From: JANPPS01 sp965246925 | GTDB lineage: Bacteria; Pseudomonadota; Alphaproteobacteria; Acetobacterales; Acetobacteraceae | DNA: 64,000 nt | Reading direction: 5' to 3' | Assembly: GCA_965246925.1 (NCBI GenBank) | Contig: OZ251994.1 | Span: 2,604,001 to 2,668,000 of the forward strand | Made by a program: the position numbers and the translations under genes | The notes under the pieces: model-generated | What the model saw: only the letters and a program-made list of their open reading frames with translations | Database searches by the model: none | Told to the model about the DNA's origin: nothing | Shown: positions 23,365-32,663 of the stretch, piece by piece | How the letters are laid out: each line of letters starts with the position of its first letter | Numbering within the stretch: the first letter of the stretch is position 1

Positions 23365-26157
23365 TTGAAAAACCCCAAATCAACCGGCCTGGTCGCGTTA
23401 TTGCTACTCGCTAATGTTGAAAGCCATGCGGCAAAACAGTTGACAGTTCAAATGGAACAACATTCCGACACTGTTAGGCTCTCATTCCCGTATAAGTTTT
23501 TCAAATCGGTAGCGTCGTCGCCGGGTATCGTCCGGCTTTCAGTGGCGAACTCGGTCAAGAACAGCGTCCGACTTCCTTCTGCTCCGAACAAAGGTCTTCA
23601 GTCCCTATATTATCATTCCGGGGTGATCACGCTGAATCTTGCTCCTGGAGCGAAAGGGCGGCAGCTCAGGATTGGCCAACGGCTCATATACGATATCCGT
23701 TTAGCAGAGGACGTCCCAAAGCAAAATCACGATCAGGGTGATGTTCGCGCAAGTCAGGCGGACCGGCGACCTCCTCCGGCTGATTTCGCGGATGTCAAAC
23801 CGCAAGGTCGCGCTTACCAAATTGAGCCATCTCGGGCACTTCCGGCGATCGAAGAACTACAACCGGCTCCACTAGCCAACGTTGAAAGCGGGCGTCAGGC
23901 CAGTCCCGAATTATCGCAGGAACCAGGACTTGCAACCGTCGCGTTGCTCGCTGCTGCGGACGGCGACGTTGGTGTTGCTGTCTTGAGGCGTGGCGGCCGG
24001 GTCATCTTAGTATTTGATAAGAACATTGAGCTTTCGGCTGAACCGGCCGTGACACTTTCCTCGATCGGAGCACAGCAAGATTCGCGCGGGGAGACCTCGG
24101 TGATCAGCCTGGAATGGCCCGAGGTTGCCGCGGTCTCATTATCGCGCAATCCAAGGGGTTGGTCGATCTCAGGGCAGGAGATGCAAAGGCCGCTACGCTC
24201 GTTCCTTGGGGCGAGCACGTCTGGGCAAGTCGAGATACCGTTCGACTCTGCAGGACACGTCGTGTCAATTCTCGACCCGGATACGGACACGCCGCTGCTC
24301 GTTGGCACTGTCCTTTCGACCAGCGGAAATAATCAGAGCTCCCATGCTCTGGAGCGGGCTCCAGGATTTTCGATCTTACCGTCGGAATATGGTGTCTTTG
24401 TTGAGCCAACGTCAGACATGCTCGAACTGAAGCCAACTGCAAATGGGTTTATTCTTTCAGGCGCTCTACAGGCCGCTCAGGACCATAAGGGACAATTTGG
24501 CGGGCTGGTAAGTCAAAGCTTCGAGTTTGCGGCGGTATCGATGCCGGGCCAGCTACAGAAACTCAGCGCTCAAATCGCGGGTGCCGCCGGTGCGCCGGTG
24601 CGCTCCCGGGCCGCACAGCGTGTTGCAGTGGCTCAAACTCAAATTTCACTTGGCCTCGGGGCCGAAGCCGTCGCGTTATTACATCTAGCGCAGACTGAAG
24701 ATCCGTCGCTCACCCGTAATCCCGAGTTCAACAGCCTGCTTGCCATCGGAGCACTCATCTCTGATCAGCCTGTTGACGGCACCATTGGCGCTGGTTTTGC
24801 AGAAGTAAAGGATGATGTAAGCTTTTGGCGGGGCGTTCAAAAAGCTCAGGCCAGCAAGGCAAAAGCGGATGCTGCGGCCCTTTACAAGCACGTGCCGTTG
24901 CTGATGACATATTTGCCAACTTTGCGAAGCCGGCTTCTTCCTTGGATTGTAGAGTCAGCCCTTTTAGATTCTAATCCGAGAGCATTTCTTGATTTACCCG
25001 AGGCTGAACAGCAGTCTGAGACGCTTCGGTTTGCGAAGGCTATGCAGCTCGAACTAAGTGGAGATCGCTCGGGCGCGATGTCGATCTATGAGGAGGTCAG
25101 CCGCAGCCCAGACTTTCGCGATCAGGTTCGGGCGGCGGCCCGCTTGGCGGAATTGAGGTTTGCTGCCGGACAGATGACGGCCCGAGAAGCAGCCCGTGTC
25201 ATCGAAAGCCAGGCATTCGTCTGGCGCGGTGACGAACTTGAGGCTCAGCTGAAAATCCGGTCGGCAAAGCTGCTCGAACAGGGAGAGGCGTGGCGGCCGG
25301 CATTGGAAAGTCTAAGAAACGCAAAAACGCTACCTGTCGTGCAGGGTGATTCTATAATGCTTGCATCTGTGCAACAACAGATGCAGGAGGTCTTGCAGGC
25401 CTTTGTCGCTTCTAGTGCTCGGGCCGTCACACCCGTGGAGACCGTCGCTCTACTCGAAGATTTTGGCGGAGAACTGAGTCCTGGCTTTGCTGCCGACCAG
25501 CTCCAGCGGCTTAAAGCCGAGAAACTTCTAAGCCTTGAGATGCCCGAAAAAGCCATTCCGATCCTCTCGGCGTTAGTCAAAGAACCCTCGACTCCGTTAC
25601 AAACCGCCGACATTGGCAATCTTCTTGCTCAGGCGTTGCTCGAAGCAGGGAGGCTGGAAGAGGTCAAGCCCGCTCTTCAATCGACTACTGCCAGCCAACT
25701 GCCAAGCGCTCTGATCGAGCGGCGCGGCTGCGTGCAAGCTCGGGCAGAGATGATGCTGAACCAAAGCGACGGTGCCGAGGCGACGCTTTTAGGCCTTCAT
25801 TCAACGGCGGCTGACACCCTCAGAGTACAGCTGTTTTCAAGCAAGGGTGATTGGCGCCGGGTGGCAGGTGCTTTGAAGGACATTGCCGACCGAGATTTAC
25901 CGGCAGAAGGACCGCTATCCGAACAGCAACAGGATTTGATCGTCAGACTCGTCGGCGCCGCGAACGACGCCGGGCTGAGTGATTTGACCAAGGAGGTCTA
26001 TGCAACTCGGATGAGGCAGATGAACCCGTCGCGGGCCAAGATACTTAATCTGTTGGTGCCTTCGCCATCAGCTGCTAAGCAGGACGGCTTGGCGGTCAGG
26101 CAAGACGTAGCGTCTGCCAAGGACGTAAGCGCCTACCGTTTCCCGGGCTCGAAATAG
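23365..26157 (+). CDS. Large exported protein of unknown function in the flagellar operon
   Basis: A 930-residue protein starting at TTG two bases after the MotE-like stop. Residues ~1-23 form a signal peptide (TGLVALLLLANVESHAA). Residues ~24-390 are beta-rich with charged linkers and no family I recognise. From residue ~400 to the end it is helical with repeated Ala/Leu-rich pairs (AQTQISLGLGAEAVALLHLAQTEDPSL; AMQLELSGDRSGAMSIYEEVSR; DIGNLLAQALLEAGRLEEV) that look like degenerate tetratricopeptide repeats. It is probably a periplasmic scaffold. Being the last gene of fliL-fliM-DUF6468-motE it likely acts in motor or stator assembly, which is inference. Base composition is noticeably less GC-rich than flanking regions. 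Confidence 0.7.
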   Translation: MKNPKSTGLVALLLLANVESHAAKQLTVQMEQHSDTVRLSFPYKFFKSVASSPGIVRLSVANSVKNSVRLPSAPNKGLQSLYYHSGVITLNLAPGAKGRQLRIGQRLIYDIRLAEDVPKQNHDQGDVRASQADRRPPPADFADVKPQGRAYQIEPSRALPAIEELQPAPLANVESGRQASPELSQEPGLATVALLAAADGDVGVAVLRRGGRVILVFDKNIELSAEPAVTLSSIGAQQDSRGETSVISLEWPEVAAVSLSRNPRGWSISGQEMQRPLRSFLGASTSGQVEIPFDSAGHVVSILDPDTDTPLLVGTVLSTSGNNQSSHALERAPGFSILPSEYGVFVEPTSDMLELKPTANGFILSGALQAAQDHKGQFGGLVSQSFEFAAVSMPGQLQKLSAQIAGAAGAPVRSRAAQRVAVAQTQISLGLGAEAVALLHLAQTEDPSLTRNPEFNSLLAIGALISDQPVDGTIGAGFAEVKDDVSFWRGVQKAQASKAKADAAALYKHVPLLMTYLPTLRSRLLPWIVESALLDSNPRAFLDLPEAEQQSETLRFAKAMQLELSGDRSGAMSIYEEVSRSPDFRDQVRAAARLAELRFAAGQMTAREAARVIESQAFVWRGDELEAQLKIRSAKLLEQGEAWRPALESLRNAKTLPVVQGDSIMLASVQQQMQEVLQAFVASSARAVTPVETVALLEDFGGELSPGFAADQLQRLKAEKLLSLEMPEKAIPILSALVKEPSTPLQTADIGNLLAQALLEAGRLEEVKPALQSTTASQLPSALIERRGCVQARAEMMLNQSDGAEATLLGLHSTAADTLRVQLFSSKGDWRRVAGALKDIADRDLPAEGPLSEQQQDLIVRLVGAANDAGLSDLTKEVYATRMRQMNPSRAKILNLLVPSPSAAKQDGLAVRQDVASAKDVSAYRFPGSK

Positions 26158-26164
26158 GACTCGG

Positions 26165-28279
26165 TCAAGCCGGCTCCTCGACAAGCTCCAAGAGAGCGTC
26201 CAGAGCGAATGCGCCCTGACCGGCGCTCAAGACCATCACTGGGTTAAGCTCGACCGACCGTAAACGCGGGCCGGCCTGAACGGCAAATGCCGAGAGCGCA
26301 GCCAACATCGAAGCCAGGGCGGCAACGTCGCTATTGGCGCGGCCCCGAGCGCCAAAAAGCAGCGGAGCTCCACGCAGGCTTCGTATCATTCTCTCGGCTA
26401 CGTCCGTGCCGAACGGGCAACGGTGCAGGGCGACGTCGTTGAGGATCTCCACATAAATGCCACCTAGTCCGACCATCGCGACTGGGCCGAAGACTGGGTC
26501 CATCAGCACGCTTACAATGCATTCGACACCACCGCTCAACTGCTTGGCGACGAGAACTCCTTCAATGCGAGCCTGCGGACGGGCGATTGACGCTTTGGAA
26601 ATCAGTCCTGAGAAACCAGCCCGCACAGCGTCCTCACTGCCGACATCAAGCAGCACGCCGCCGATCTCTGATTTGTGCTTGATGTCGGGAGAGAGGATTT
26701 TTAGGGCGACTGGGAAACCGAACTGCTGAGCGGCGGTGACAGCCTGACCGGCCGTTTGGCAGACAATTTCCGGCGCCACTGTAACCCCCGCTGTAGCCAG
26801 AAGCTTCTTCGCATCGGCTTCGCCCGGCGAGTGCGGCGGCAACTCAACAGCAGGCACCTCAGGCAATGGAAGGGTGGTCGTTGCCGTAAAAGCGTCCCCA
26901 AAAACGCCCATTGCGTGTATGGCAACGGTGGCCCGAGTCGGGTCTTCAAAGACGATGAATCCATCGTCCTCATATTCGATGATGCGCTCTGGAGGTCCAA
27001 CGACGCAGAGCACATACAGTCGGCCAGGATACTTTGCCATGCAGGCGCGCATTTGTTGCCGAAGGCCAGGCGCGGTGCTTGCGGCTCCACCCAGCTGGGT
27101 AAAAAAGGCGAGGATGGACCGGTATTGCCCCTCGGCGACCATGGTTTCGGCAAACTCGCCGACCAGGCGTAGGTCGTTGAAGGCTTGGGCTGTGCAGTCC
27201 ACCGGATTTCGCGGTGCAGCGAACGGCACCAGGGCGCGCAGGCGTTCCTGCGACGCCGCGGGCATTGCCGGCATGGCCAAGCCTAAAGCAGCAGCCGCGT
27301 CCGAGATCAGCACCCCGGCTCCTCCGCTGATGGTGATGACGCCCAAAGTGTTACTGGCCGGGTAGATCCGCTTCTGCGCGGTCATCGCGATATCGAGCAT
27401 CTCTTCCGTGGTGCGCGCCCGCACCACACCGAACTCTGCCAGCACCGCCTGTGTCACGGCGTCATCCCCGGCTATACTCGCAGTATGCGAGCGGGCTGCG
27501 TCGGCCCCGAGCACGCTCGAGCCGACCTTCATCATAATAACAGGCTTTCGGGCGTCTCTCGCCGCGGACAGAGCCAGAATGAGGCTGTCTGCCTCCCTGA
27601 ACCCTTCGGCATAGGCCATGATCACGTCAACGCCGGGATCGTCGGCCATCCAGCCAATCGCATCACCGATTGTGATGTCTCCCTCGTTTCCGGTGGTCAC
27701 GCAGACGGGCGTGCCGATCCGCCGGTTGCGGGCCGTCGCGAAGACATGTGTGCCGTAGGCGCCGGACTGGCTTGCGATGCCGATCCGGCCAGGACACGGC
27801 CAACCGTTCTCGAACGACGTCGAGAAAATCCCGTAAAACCCGATGCTAGCGTTAAATAGTCCCAAGCAGTTCGGTCCCAGGATCCGCATGCCATGCCGGC
27901 GCGCGAGGCCGAGCATTTGCGCTTGGGCTTCCACCCCTGCCGCGTTCATCTCGGCAAAGCCAGAGCTGAACACAATCGCGGTCTTGACCCCATGGCGGCC
28001 GAGTTGATCGATGGCATCGACTGCTTGCCCTGCTGGCAGAGCTACGATGGCCGTATCGGGGATTACGGGAAGGGACGGGACAGAAGGATAGCAGTGGACG
28101 CCTTGAACGTCATTGCGGTTCGGATTGACTGGGTAGATTTCGCCCTGAAAGCGCTGGTCGAGCATGTATGCGACGGGGCGGCCGCCGATGCGGGTGCGGT
28201 CCGCGCTGGCGCCAAGAACGGCGACGCTTCTTGGACGTAGCAGACGGTCGAGGCTAGAGAACCGGGCGGAGGTTTCCAT
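26165..28279 (-). CDS. ADP-forming acyl-CoA synthetase (acetate-CoA ligase family)
   Basis: A 704-residue protein with the full NDP-forming layout: CoA-binding Rossmann domain (residues ~10-105, RSVAVLGASADRTRIGG), succinyl-CoA-ligase-like domains (~150-440) and an ATP-grasp domain (~475-700). The phosphohistidine segment ARSHTASIAGDDAV lies near residue 260, and PVALKILSPDIKHKSEIGGVLLDV in the ATP-grasp part is typical. Such enzymes interconvert acyl-CoA + ADP + Pi with free acid + CoA + ATP; substrates range from acetate to aromatic acids. No GNAT domain is attached, so it is not a Pat-type acetyltransferase. It is convergent with the flagellar operon, seven bases apart. Confidence 0.88.
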   Translation of the reverse strand: METSARFSSLDRLLRPRSVAVLGASADRTRIGGRPVAYMLDQRFQGEIYPVNPNRNDVQGVHCYPSVPSLPVIPDTAIVALPAGQAVDAIDQLGRHGVKTAIVFSSGFAEMNAAGVEAQAQMLGLARRHGMRILGPNCLGLFNASIGFYGIFSTSFENGWPCPGRIGIASQSGAYGTHVFATARNRRIGTPVCVTTGNEGDITIGDAIGWMADDPGVDVIMAYAEGFREADSLILALSAARDARKPVIMMKVGSSVLGADAARSHTASIAGDDAVTQAVLAEFGVVRARTTEEMLDIAMTAQKRIYPASNTLGVITISGGAGVLISDAAAALGLAMPAMPAASQERLRALVPFAAPRNPVDCTAQAFNDLRLVGEFAETMVAEGQYRSILAFFTQLGGAASTAPGLRQQMRACMAKYPGRLYVLCVVGPPERIIEYEDDGFIVFEDPTRATVAIHAMGVFGDAFTATTTLPLPEVPAVELPPHSPGEADAKKLLATAGVTVAPEIVCQTAGQAVTAAQQFGFPVALKILSPDIKHKSEIGGVLLDVGSEDAVRAGFSGLISKASIARPQARIEGVLVAKQLSGGVECIVSVLMDPVFGPVAMVGLGGIYVEILNDVALHRCPFGTDVAERMIRSLRGAPLLFGARGRANSDVAALASMLAALSAFAVQAGPRLRSVELNPVMVLSAGQGAFALDALLELVEEPA

Positions 28280-28290
28280 ACCCCGCCGGC

Positions 28291-29760
28291 TTAAGATTGG
28301 GAGTCGGGAGACACCAGCATGCAGGAGGTCCGGGCGCGCGCCAGGCGCTCACAGGCTTGTGCGGCACTGCCATGTGAAAGCCCCGTCAAGCGCGCGCGAT
28401 ATAGGATGCCGTTCGATTGCCGAATGCTCGCCACCATGGGGTGTGCAGCCCCCAGGACGTCCCGCACCTGATCACGCGCGGCGGCGGTGGCTGAGTTGGC
28501 GAGGCCCGGGCTATTAAAAGCGCCGACCTGCACAGCCCAGCCGCCCGGGGTCGAACTCGCCCCGTGGTATGCCGCCGCAGCGTTGGCGCTGGATACAAGC
28601 TGGAAGCCGTGGTGGAGGGGTCCAGTATGCTGAAGAGCCGCGTAAACCGGCGCCGGCGGTAGGGGCAGCGGTGCGGGTGCCTGGGTAGTTGCGGCAAGGC
28701 GAGGGCGCGGCGGCTCAGGCGGGGGGGCACTGGCTTGCCGGAATGGCATCGTTTCCGGACGCGGCTCCGAACGGGCAGGCGCGCTCGGTACGAAATCGTT
28801 CGCAGGTGCCGTTGCGGCCATTGGGTGGGGCGGGTCAAGGCGGATCGGCTCAGACCGGAACGGCTCAGGCTCTGGCAGGGCCGCAAGCTGAAGGGGACGG
28901 GCAGCCTCGATCCGAGGCGCCGGCGCGGGCGTTTCCGTAACCTGTACCGGGACGAATGGTTCAGGAGCGGTTTGTATAACCGGCTTGACAGGGTTGAGCA
29001 CAATAGGTGTGCCCTGATAGTCCGGCTGTAATGGCCGTAGCACGATCGGGGCAGTCTGCCCGGTGTCCGCACTGGCTAATTGCGCGCCCGCCAGCACAGG
29101 GTAGCGCGGCCCGGCGGGGATCGACATCGGAACACTGTTCATAGCATACTGCTCGCCCGGACTACCCCGGTTCGGCGCCGTTCCGGCAATGCGTGGGCCG
29201 ATGTTCGCGACGTAGCGCCGGGTCTCTTCGGGCAGGGTGCGATTCCGGGTCAGGTAGTCGTCCATCCGGCCCGGCCCGGCGTTGTAGGCCGCGAGGAAAC
29301 CGGGTGATCCGTAGATATCGTACATTTCTCGAATGTAGGCCGTTCCGGCAAGAATGTTGTTGTGCGGGTCAAACGGATCATCGCCCAGCTCTGGATAGCG
29401 GCCGCGAATCTCGTCATAGGTCGCGGGCATAACCTGCATAAGGCCCATGGCGCCGGCGCCGGAGGTGATCAGTTGGCCATTGCGATTGAACAAATGGCCG
29501 CCGGACTCTTGGCGCATGACTTCGCGGATCCAGCGGTCTGGCACGTCGAACTTGGCGGCCGCTTCACGAATATAGGGCCCCCACGGATCACTGGCTGGGC
29601 CGGGTGGGGTGTAGTTGCCGCGGGCGCGTGAGAGATAATTGCCAGATTCCTGCTGCGCGCTGATGTTGGGCTCACTGGCGCAGGCGGAAAGGATCGCAAC
29701 GGACGCAAACAGGCTGGTCCGGGTCAGAGCCCGGCGGGCGGCAAGCGGCAGTGTGGGCAT
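28291..29760 (-). CDS. Lytic transglycosylase (SLT family) with C-terminal SPOR domain
   Basis: The ATG at 29760 gives 489 residues and leads into a lipoprotein signal with lipobox LSAC near residue 25. The SLT domain follows at ~55-190: catalytic Glu in VMRQESGGHLFNRNG, then GAMGLMQVMPATYDEIR, and AAYNAGPGRMDDYL. A long Pro-rich linker (~200-400) joins a C-terminal SPOR-like domain (WAVQVGAFNSPGLANSATAAARDQV) that binds denuded peptidoglycan at division sites. The enzyme should cleave glycan strands to anhydro-muropeptides. It is 11 bp upstream of the acyl-CoA synthetase's start on the same strand, so the two may share a transcript. Confidence 0.88.
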   Translation of the reverse strand: MPTLPLAARRALTRTSLFASVAILSACASEPNISAQQESGNYLSRARGNYTPPGPASDPWGPYIREAAAKFDVPDRWIREVMRQESGGHLFNRNGQLITSGAGAMGLMQVMPATYDEIRGRYPELGDDPFDPHNNILAGTAYIREMYDIYGSPGFLAAYNAGPGRMDDYLTRNRTLPEETRRYVANIGPRIAGTAPNRGSPGEQYAMNSVPMSIPAGPRYPVLAGAQLASADTGQTAPIVLRPLQPDYQGTPIVLNPVKPVIQTAPEPFVPVQVTETPAPAPRIEAARPLQLAALPEPEPFRSEPIRLDPPHPMAATAPANDFVPSAPARSEPRPETMPFRQASAPPPEPPRPRLAATTQAPAPLPLPPAPVYAALQHTGPLHHGFQLVSSANAAAAYHGASSTPGGWAVQVGAFNSPGLANSATAAARDQVRDVLGAAHPMVASIRQSNGILYRARLTGLSHGSAAQACERLARARTSCMLVSPDSQS

Positions 29761-29947
29761 TAGATCAAGCCTCCGTCGTTCCGCGGCCAATCAAGGCCAG
29801 AAGGTACGACGGCGCGAGGCCGTCGCTCAGGTGGACCGGTAACAATCTCCTCCAACCCACTAACTGACCACGCGATTCAGGGCAAGCCGAAATGTCACAC
29901 CGCGCACGCGGTTGCGGATTTGGGCTGGATCGGGTAGGGCCGGGCCG

Positions 29948-30802
29948 ATGAGTGTCGCCGTTAAGCAGCGCCGGATAGCCGAATTGCGGTTGCTGTCGGA
30001 CCTTTCGGCCGGGGCCCGGCAGCTTCTGGCATGGCGCGATGTGACGGATGCGGCCGCGCTGTGGCGACTGGCCATGACACTGGGGTGGCTCGATATCCGT
30101 TTGCGTTACCGCGGCTCCATCCTCGGGCCGTTTTGGCTGACTCTTTCGACGGGCGTCATGGTGGCGGCCCTTGGTTTCTTGTATTCCACGCTGTTCAAGA
30201 TGGAACTGCACGATTACCTCCCCTACCTCGCGCTTTCGCTGGTGCTGTGGGCGTTCGTGTCGTCCCTGATTTCGGAGGCTTGCACCTGCTTCCAGGCGGC
30301 GGAGGGTATGATCCGCTCGGTCCGGTTGCCCTTTCATCTGTATGCATTCCGCGTGATCATCCGTAACCTGCTGGTGTTGGCGCACAACGTCGTCGTCATA
30401 TTAGCTGTGTATGCTGTGTTCGATGTGTGGCCGGGCTGGCGATCGGTTCTGGCATTACCGGGCCTTGCCCTGTGGGTGCTGGACGGCATTGCGTGCTGCC
30501 TGCTGCTCGGCGCGGTTTGCGCGCGGTTTCGCGACATCCCGCCGATCGTCGGCAGCGTGATGCAGATCGCTTTCTTCGTGAGTCCGATCATTTGGAAACC
30601 GGAGTTGCTCACGGGGTCCAAGGCGGATTGGCTTTCTTTTAACCCGTTTTTCACGCTCCTGGAGATCGTGCGCGCTCCTCTGCTCGGGATGGTGCCGGCA
30701 TCGGCCATTTACGTCTCGGCGCTGATGTATAGCGCGTTGCTGATAGGGGCGGCTTGGGTGCTGTTCGCGCGGGTGCGCGGGCGCCTCGCGTTTTGGGTGT
30801 AG
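29948..30802 (+). CDS. ABC-2 polysaccharide export permease (Wzm/KpsM-like)
   Basis: A 284-residue inner-membrane protein with six predicted helices. The N-terminal LGWLDIRLRYRGSILGPFWLTLSTGVMV and the later FRDIPPIVGSVMQIAFFVSPIIWKPELL are hallmarks of Wzm/KpsM/RfbD permeases that export capsule, O-antigen or teichoic-type glycans. The start at 29948 was chosen over an upstream ATG at 29912 because a GGGCCGGG segment precedes it, but this is uncertain. The ATPase gene starts one base after its stop, so the two form an operon heading the glycan locus. Confidence 0.9.
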   Translation: MSVAVKQRRIAELRLLSDLSAGARQLLAWRDVTDAAALWRLAMTLGWLDIRLRYRGSILGPFWLTLSTGVMVAALGFLYSTLFKMELHDYLPYLALSLVLWAFVSSLISEACTCFQAAEGMIRSVRLPFHLYAFRVIIRNLLVLAHNVVVILAVYAVFDVWPGWRSVLALPGLALWVLDGIACCLLLGAVCARFRDIPPIVGSVMQIAFFVSPIIWKPELLTGSKADWLSFNPFFTLLEIVRAPLLGMVPASAIYVSALMYSALLIGAAWVLFARVRGRLAFWV

Positions 30803-30803
30803 C

Positions 30804-31583
30804 GTGGCGCTGACTGATATTTCGGTGCGGGACGTGCATGTGAGCTTCCCGATCTATCACGGAAACAGCCGCAGCCTGAAGCGAACGGTGCTGGCAGCGG
30901 CGTCGGGCCGGTTGCAGCAGGATGGAAAGAATCGAATCGTCGTCGAGGCTTTGCGCGGGGTGAGCCTCAATGTCGGGCATGGGGAGCGGCTTGGTCTCGT
31001 GGGCGGCAACGGGGCTGGAAAGACGACCCTGCTGCGGACGTTGGCAGGTATTTACGAGCCTGTGGTGGGTGAGGTGCGCGTACGCGGCCGGATCGGGGCG
31101 TTGCTCGATCCCAATTTGGGCATGAATCCGGAATTGACGGGTCGTGAGAACATCGCATTGCGCGGCCTGTATAATCAGCTTCCAGCAGCCGCGATCCGGG
31201 CGCTGGAGCAAGATGTGCAAGCCTTTGCGGGGTTGAACGAATTTTTGGACCTGCCGCTGCGGTTTTATAGCTCGGGCATGGTGATACGGCTCGGCTTCGC
31301 GCTGGCGACTGCGATCCGTCCGCAAGTGCTGTTGATGGATGAGTGGTTCTTGGCCGGCGATGCTTCGTTTATGGAACGCGCGAAACACCGGCTCGAGGAC
31401 ATGGTGCGGGGGGCGGAAATATTGGTGCTGTCTTCTCATGCTAACGATGTGATCCTAGAGTGGTGCACCCGGGCCATTTGGCTCGATCAAGGGCGTATCA
31501 TGGCAGACGGTCCGCCGGAGACCGTGCTGGCGGCTTATCAAGCGGGGCTCCTGGCTGCGCAAAAAGTCCACGCCCCTTTATGA
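30804..31583 (+). CDS. ABC polysaccharide export ATPase (Wzt/KpsT-like)
   Basis: A 259-residue ATPase starting at GTG. Walker A is GGNGAGKTT near residue 70, the signature region reads FYSSGMVIRLGFALAT near 155, Walker B is VLLMDEWFLAGD near 175 and the switch His lies in LSSHANDVI. The LNVGHGERLGLVGGNGAGKTTLLRTLAGIYEP opening is typical of Wzt/TagH/KpsT. It lacks the C-terminal carbohydrate-binding domain found in longer Wzt proteins, so export is probably not gated by a terminal sugar modification recognised by Wzt. It pairs with the permease immediately upstream. Confidence 0.92.
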   Translation: MALTDISVRDVHVSFPIYHGNSRSLKRTVLAAASGRLQQDGKNRIVVEALRGVSLNVGHGERLGLVGGNGAGKTTLLRTLAGIYEPVVGEVRVRGRIGALLDPNLGMNPELTGRENIALRGLYNQLPAAAIRALEQDVQAFAGLNEFLDLPLRFYSSGMVIRLGFALATAIRPQVLLMDEWFLAGDASFMERAKHRLEDMVRGAEILVLSSHANDVILEWCTRAIWLDQGRIMADGPPETVLAAYQAGLLAAQKVHAPL

Positions 31584-31667
31584 CGCTAAAAGATTAAGAA
31601 ATGGATAACGCTCGCGCTTGACGCGAACTGACTTGACGTACTTCGCCTTCCACGGCGTAGTTCATCC

Positions 31668-32663
31668 ATGCGGAACAATAACTTTGACCTGCTGCGGCTG
31701 GCGGCAGCATTTGCGGTGCTGGTTTCCCACAGCGTGCCGATCAGTTACGGAAGCAACGACGCCGAAGCGATATGGAGAGTGAGCCGGCAACAAGCGACAC
31801 TCGGTGATCTGTCGGTTGCAGTGTTCTTCATTCTCAGCGGTTATCTAGTCTGTAAAAGTTGGCAAGACAGGCCAGATTTTGCCAGGTTCGTGGTGGCTCG
31901 AGCGCTTCGGCTACTTCCTGCGTTGGCTGTCATGTTGGCGGTGACGGTGTTCCTTATGGGGCCGATGCTAACCACATATTCGACCCGGCAATATCTTAGT
32001 AACGCGAAAACCGTGGATTACTTCTGGGGTAACCTGTCCCTGACATCCTTCACAGCCGGGGTCCCCGGAATCTTCAATCATAATCCGTTGCCAGGCGTGA
32101 TGAACGGCTCGCTTTGGACCCTACCGATTGAGGCACTGTGCTACGGTATGATCCTCGGTCTGGGACTGGCGGGGCTGCTCAACCGCTGGTTGCTACTCAC
32201 GGTGTGGGCTGCTGGATGTGTGGCCACCGTTCTCTGGTGGGGCGGGCCCGTCGTGCGGTTTGGCACCATGTTCCTGGCGGGCTCCGTTTTGTTGGCATGG
32301 CAAGTGCCGATGCGGCCCCGCCTGGCTTGGATCAGCGTGGCTGTTCTTGCTCTGGCGTTTGTCACGTCCGGACTTCGCTTGGCGCTGCCTACGGCGGGGG
32401 CCTACCTCGTGCTGTATGCCGGTATCGCGATCGCTCCAATCCGGCTGCGGCCTCAGGGTGACTTGTCGTATGGTGTTTATCTGTGGGCTTTTCCGATCCA
32501 GCAGGCGGTGACCCAATTTCTGGGCCCGAACGCAGGTGCGCCGCTGAACGTCTTGATTTCTTTGCCCATTGTCACGGGGTTCGCCTGGATGTCTTGGCAC
32601 TGGGTGGAGCGGCCTGCACTATATCTGCGCAGCCGCTATGGAGCCCGTTACCGGACTGGCTGA
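31668..32663 (+). CDS. Acyltransferase 3 family membrane O-acyltransferase
   Basis: A 331-residue membrane protein with about ten helices. The opening NNFDLLRLAAAFAVLVSHSVPI carries the conserved Arg and catalytic-type His of the acyltransferase 3 family, and VAVFFILSGYLV and RALRLLPAL follow in the expected places. Enzymes of this type (OafA, WecH, NodX) transfer acetyl or succinyl groups to sugars of surface polysaccharides. Its location 85 bp after the ABC exporter suggests it decorates the exported glycan. Its last 16 bp overlap the end of the convergent GMC oxidoreductase. Confidence 0.88.
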   Translation: MRNNNFDLLRLAAAFAVLVSHSVPISYGSNDAEAIWRVSRQQATLGDLSVAVFFILSGYLVCKSWQDRPDFARFVVARALRLLPALAVMLAVTVFLMGPMLTTYSTRQYLSNAKTVDYFWGNLSLTSFTAGVPGIFNHNPLPGVMNGSLWTLPIEALCYGMILGLGLAGLLNRWLLLTVWAAGCVATVLWWGGPVVRFGTMFLAGSVLLAWQVPMRPRLAWISVAVLALAFVTSGLRLALPTAGAYLVLYAGIAIAPIRLRPQGDLSYGVYLWAFPIQQAVTQFLGPNAGAPLNVLISLPIVTGFAWMSWHWVERPALYLRSRYGARYRTG

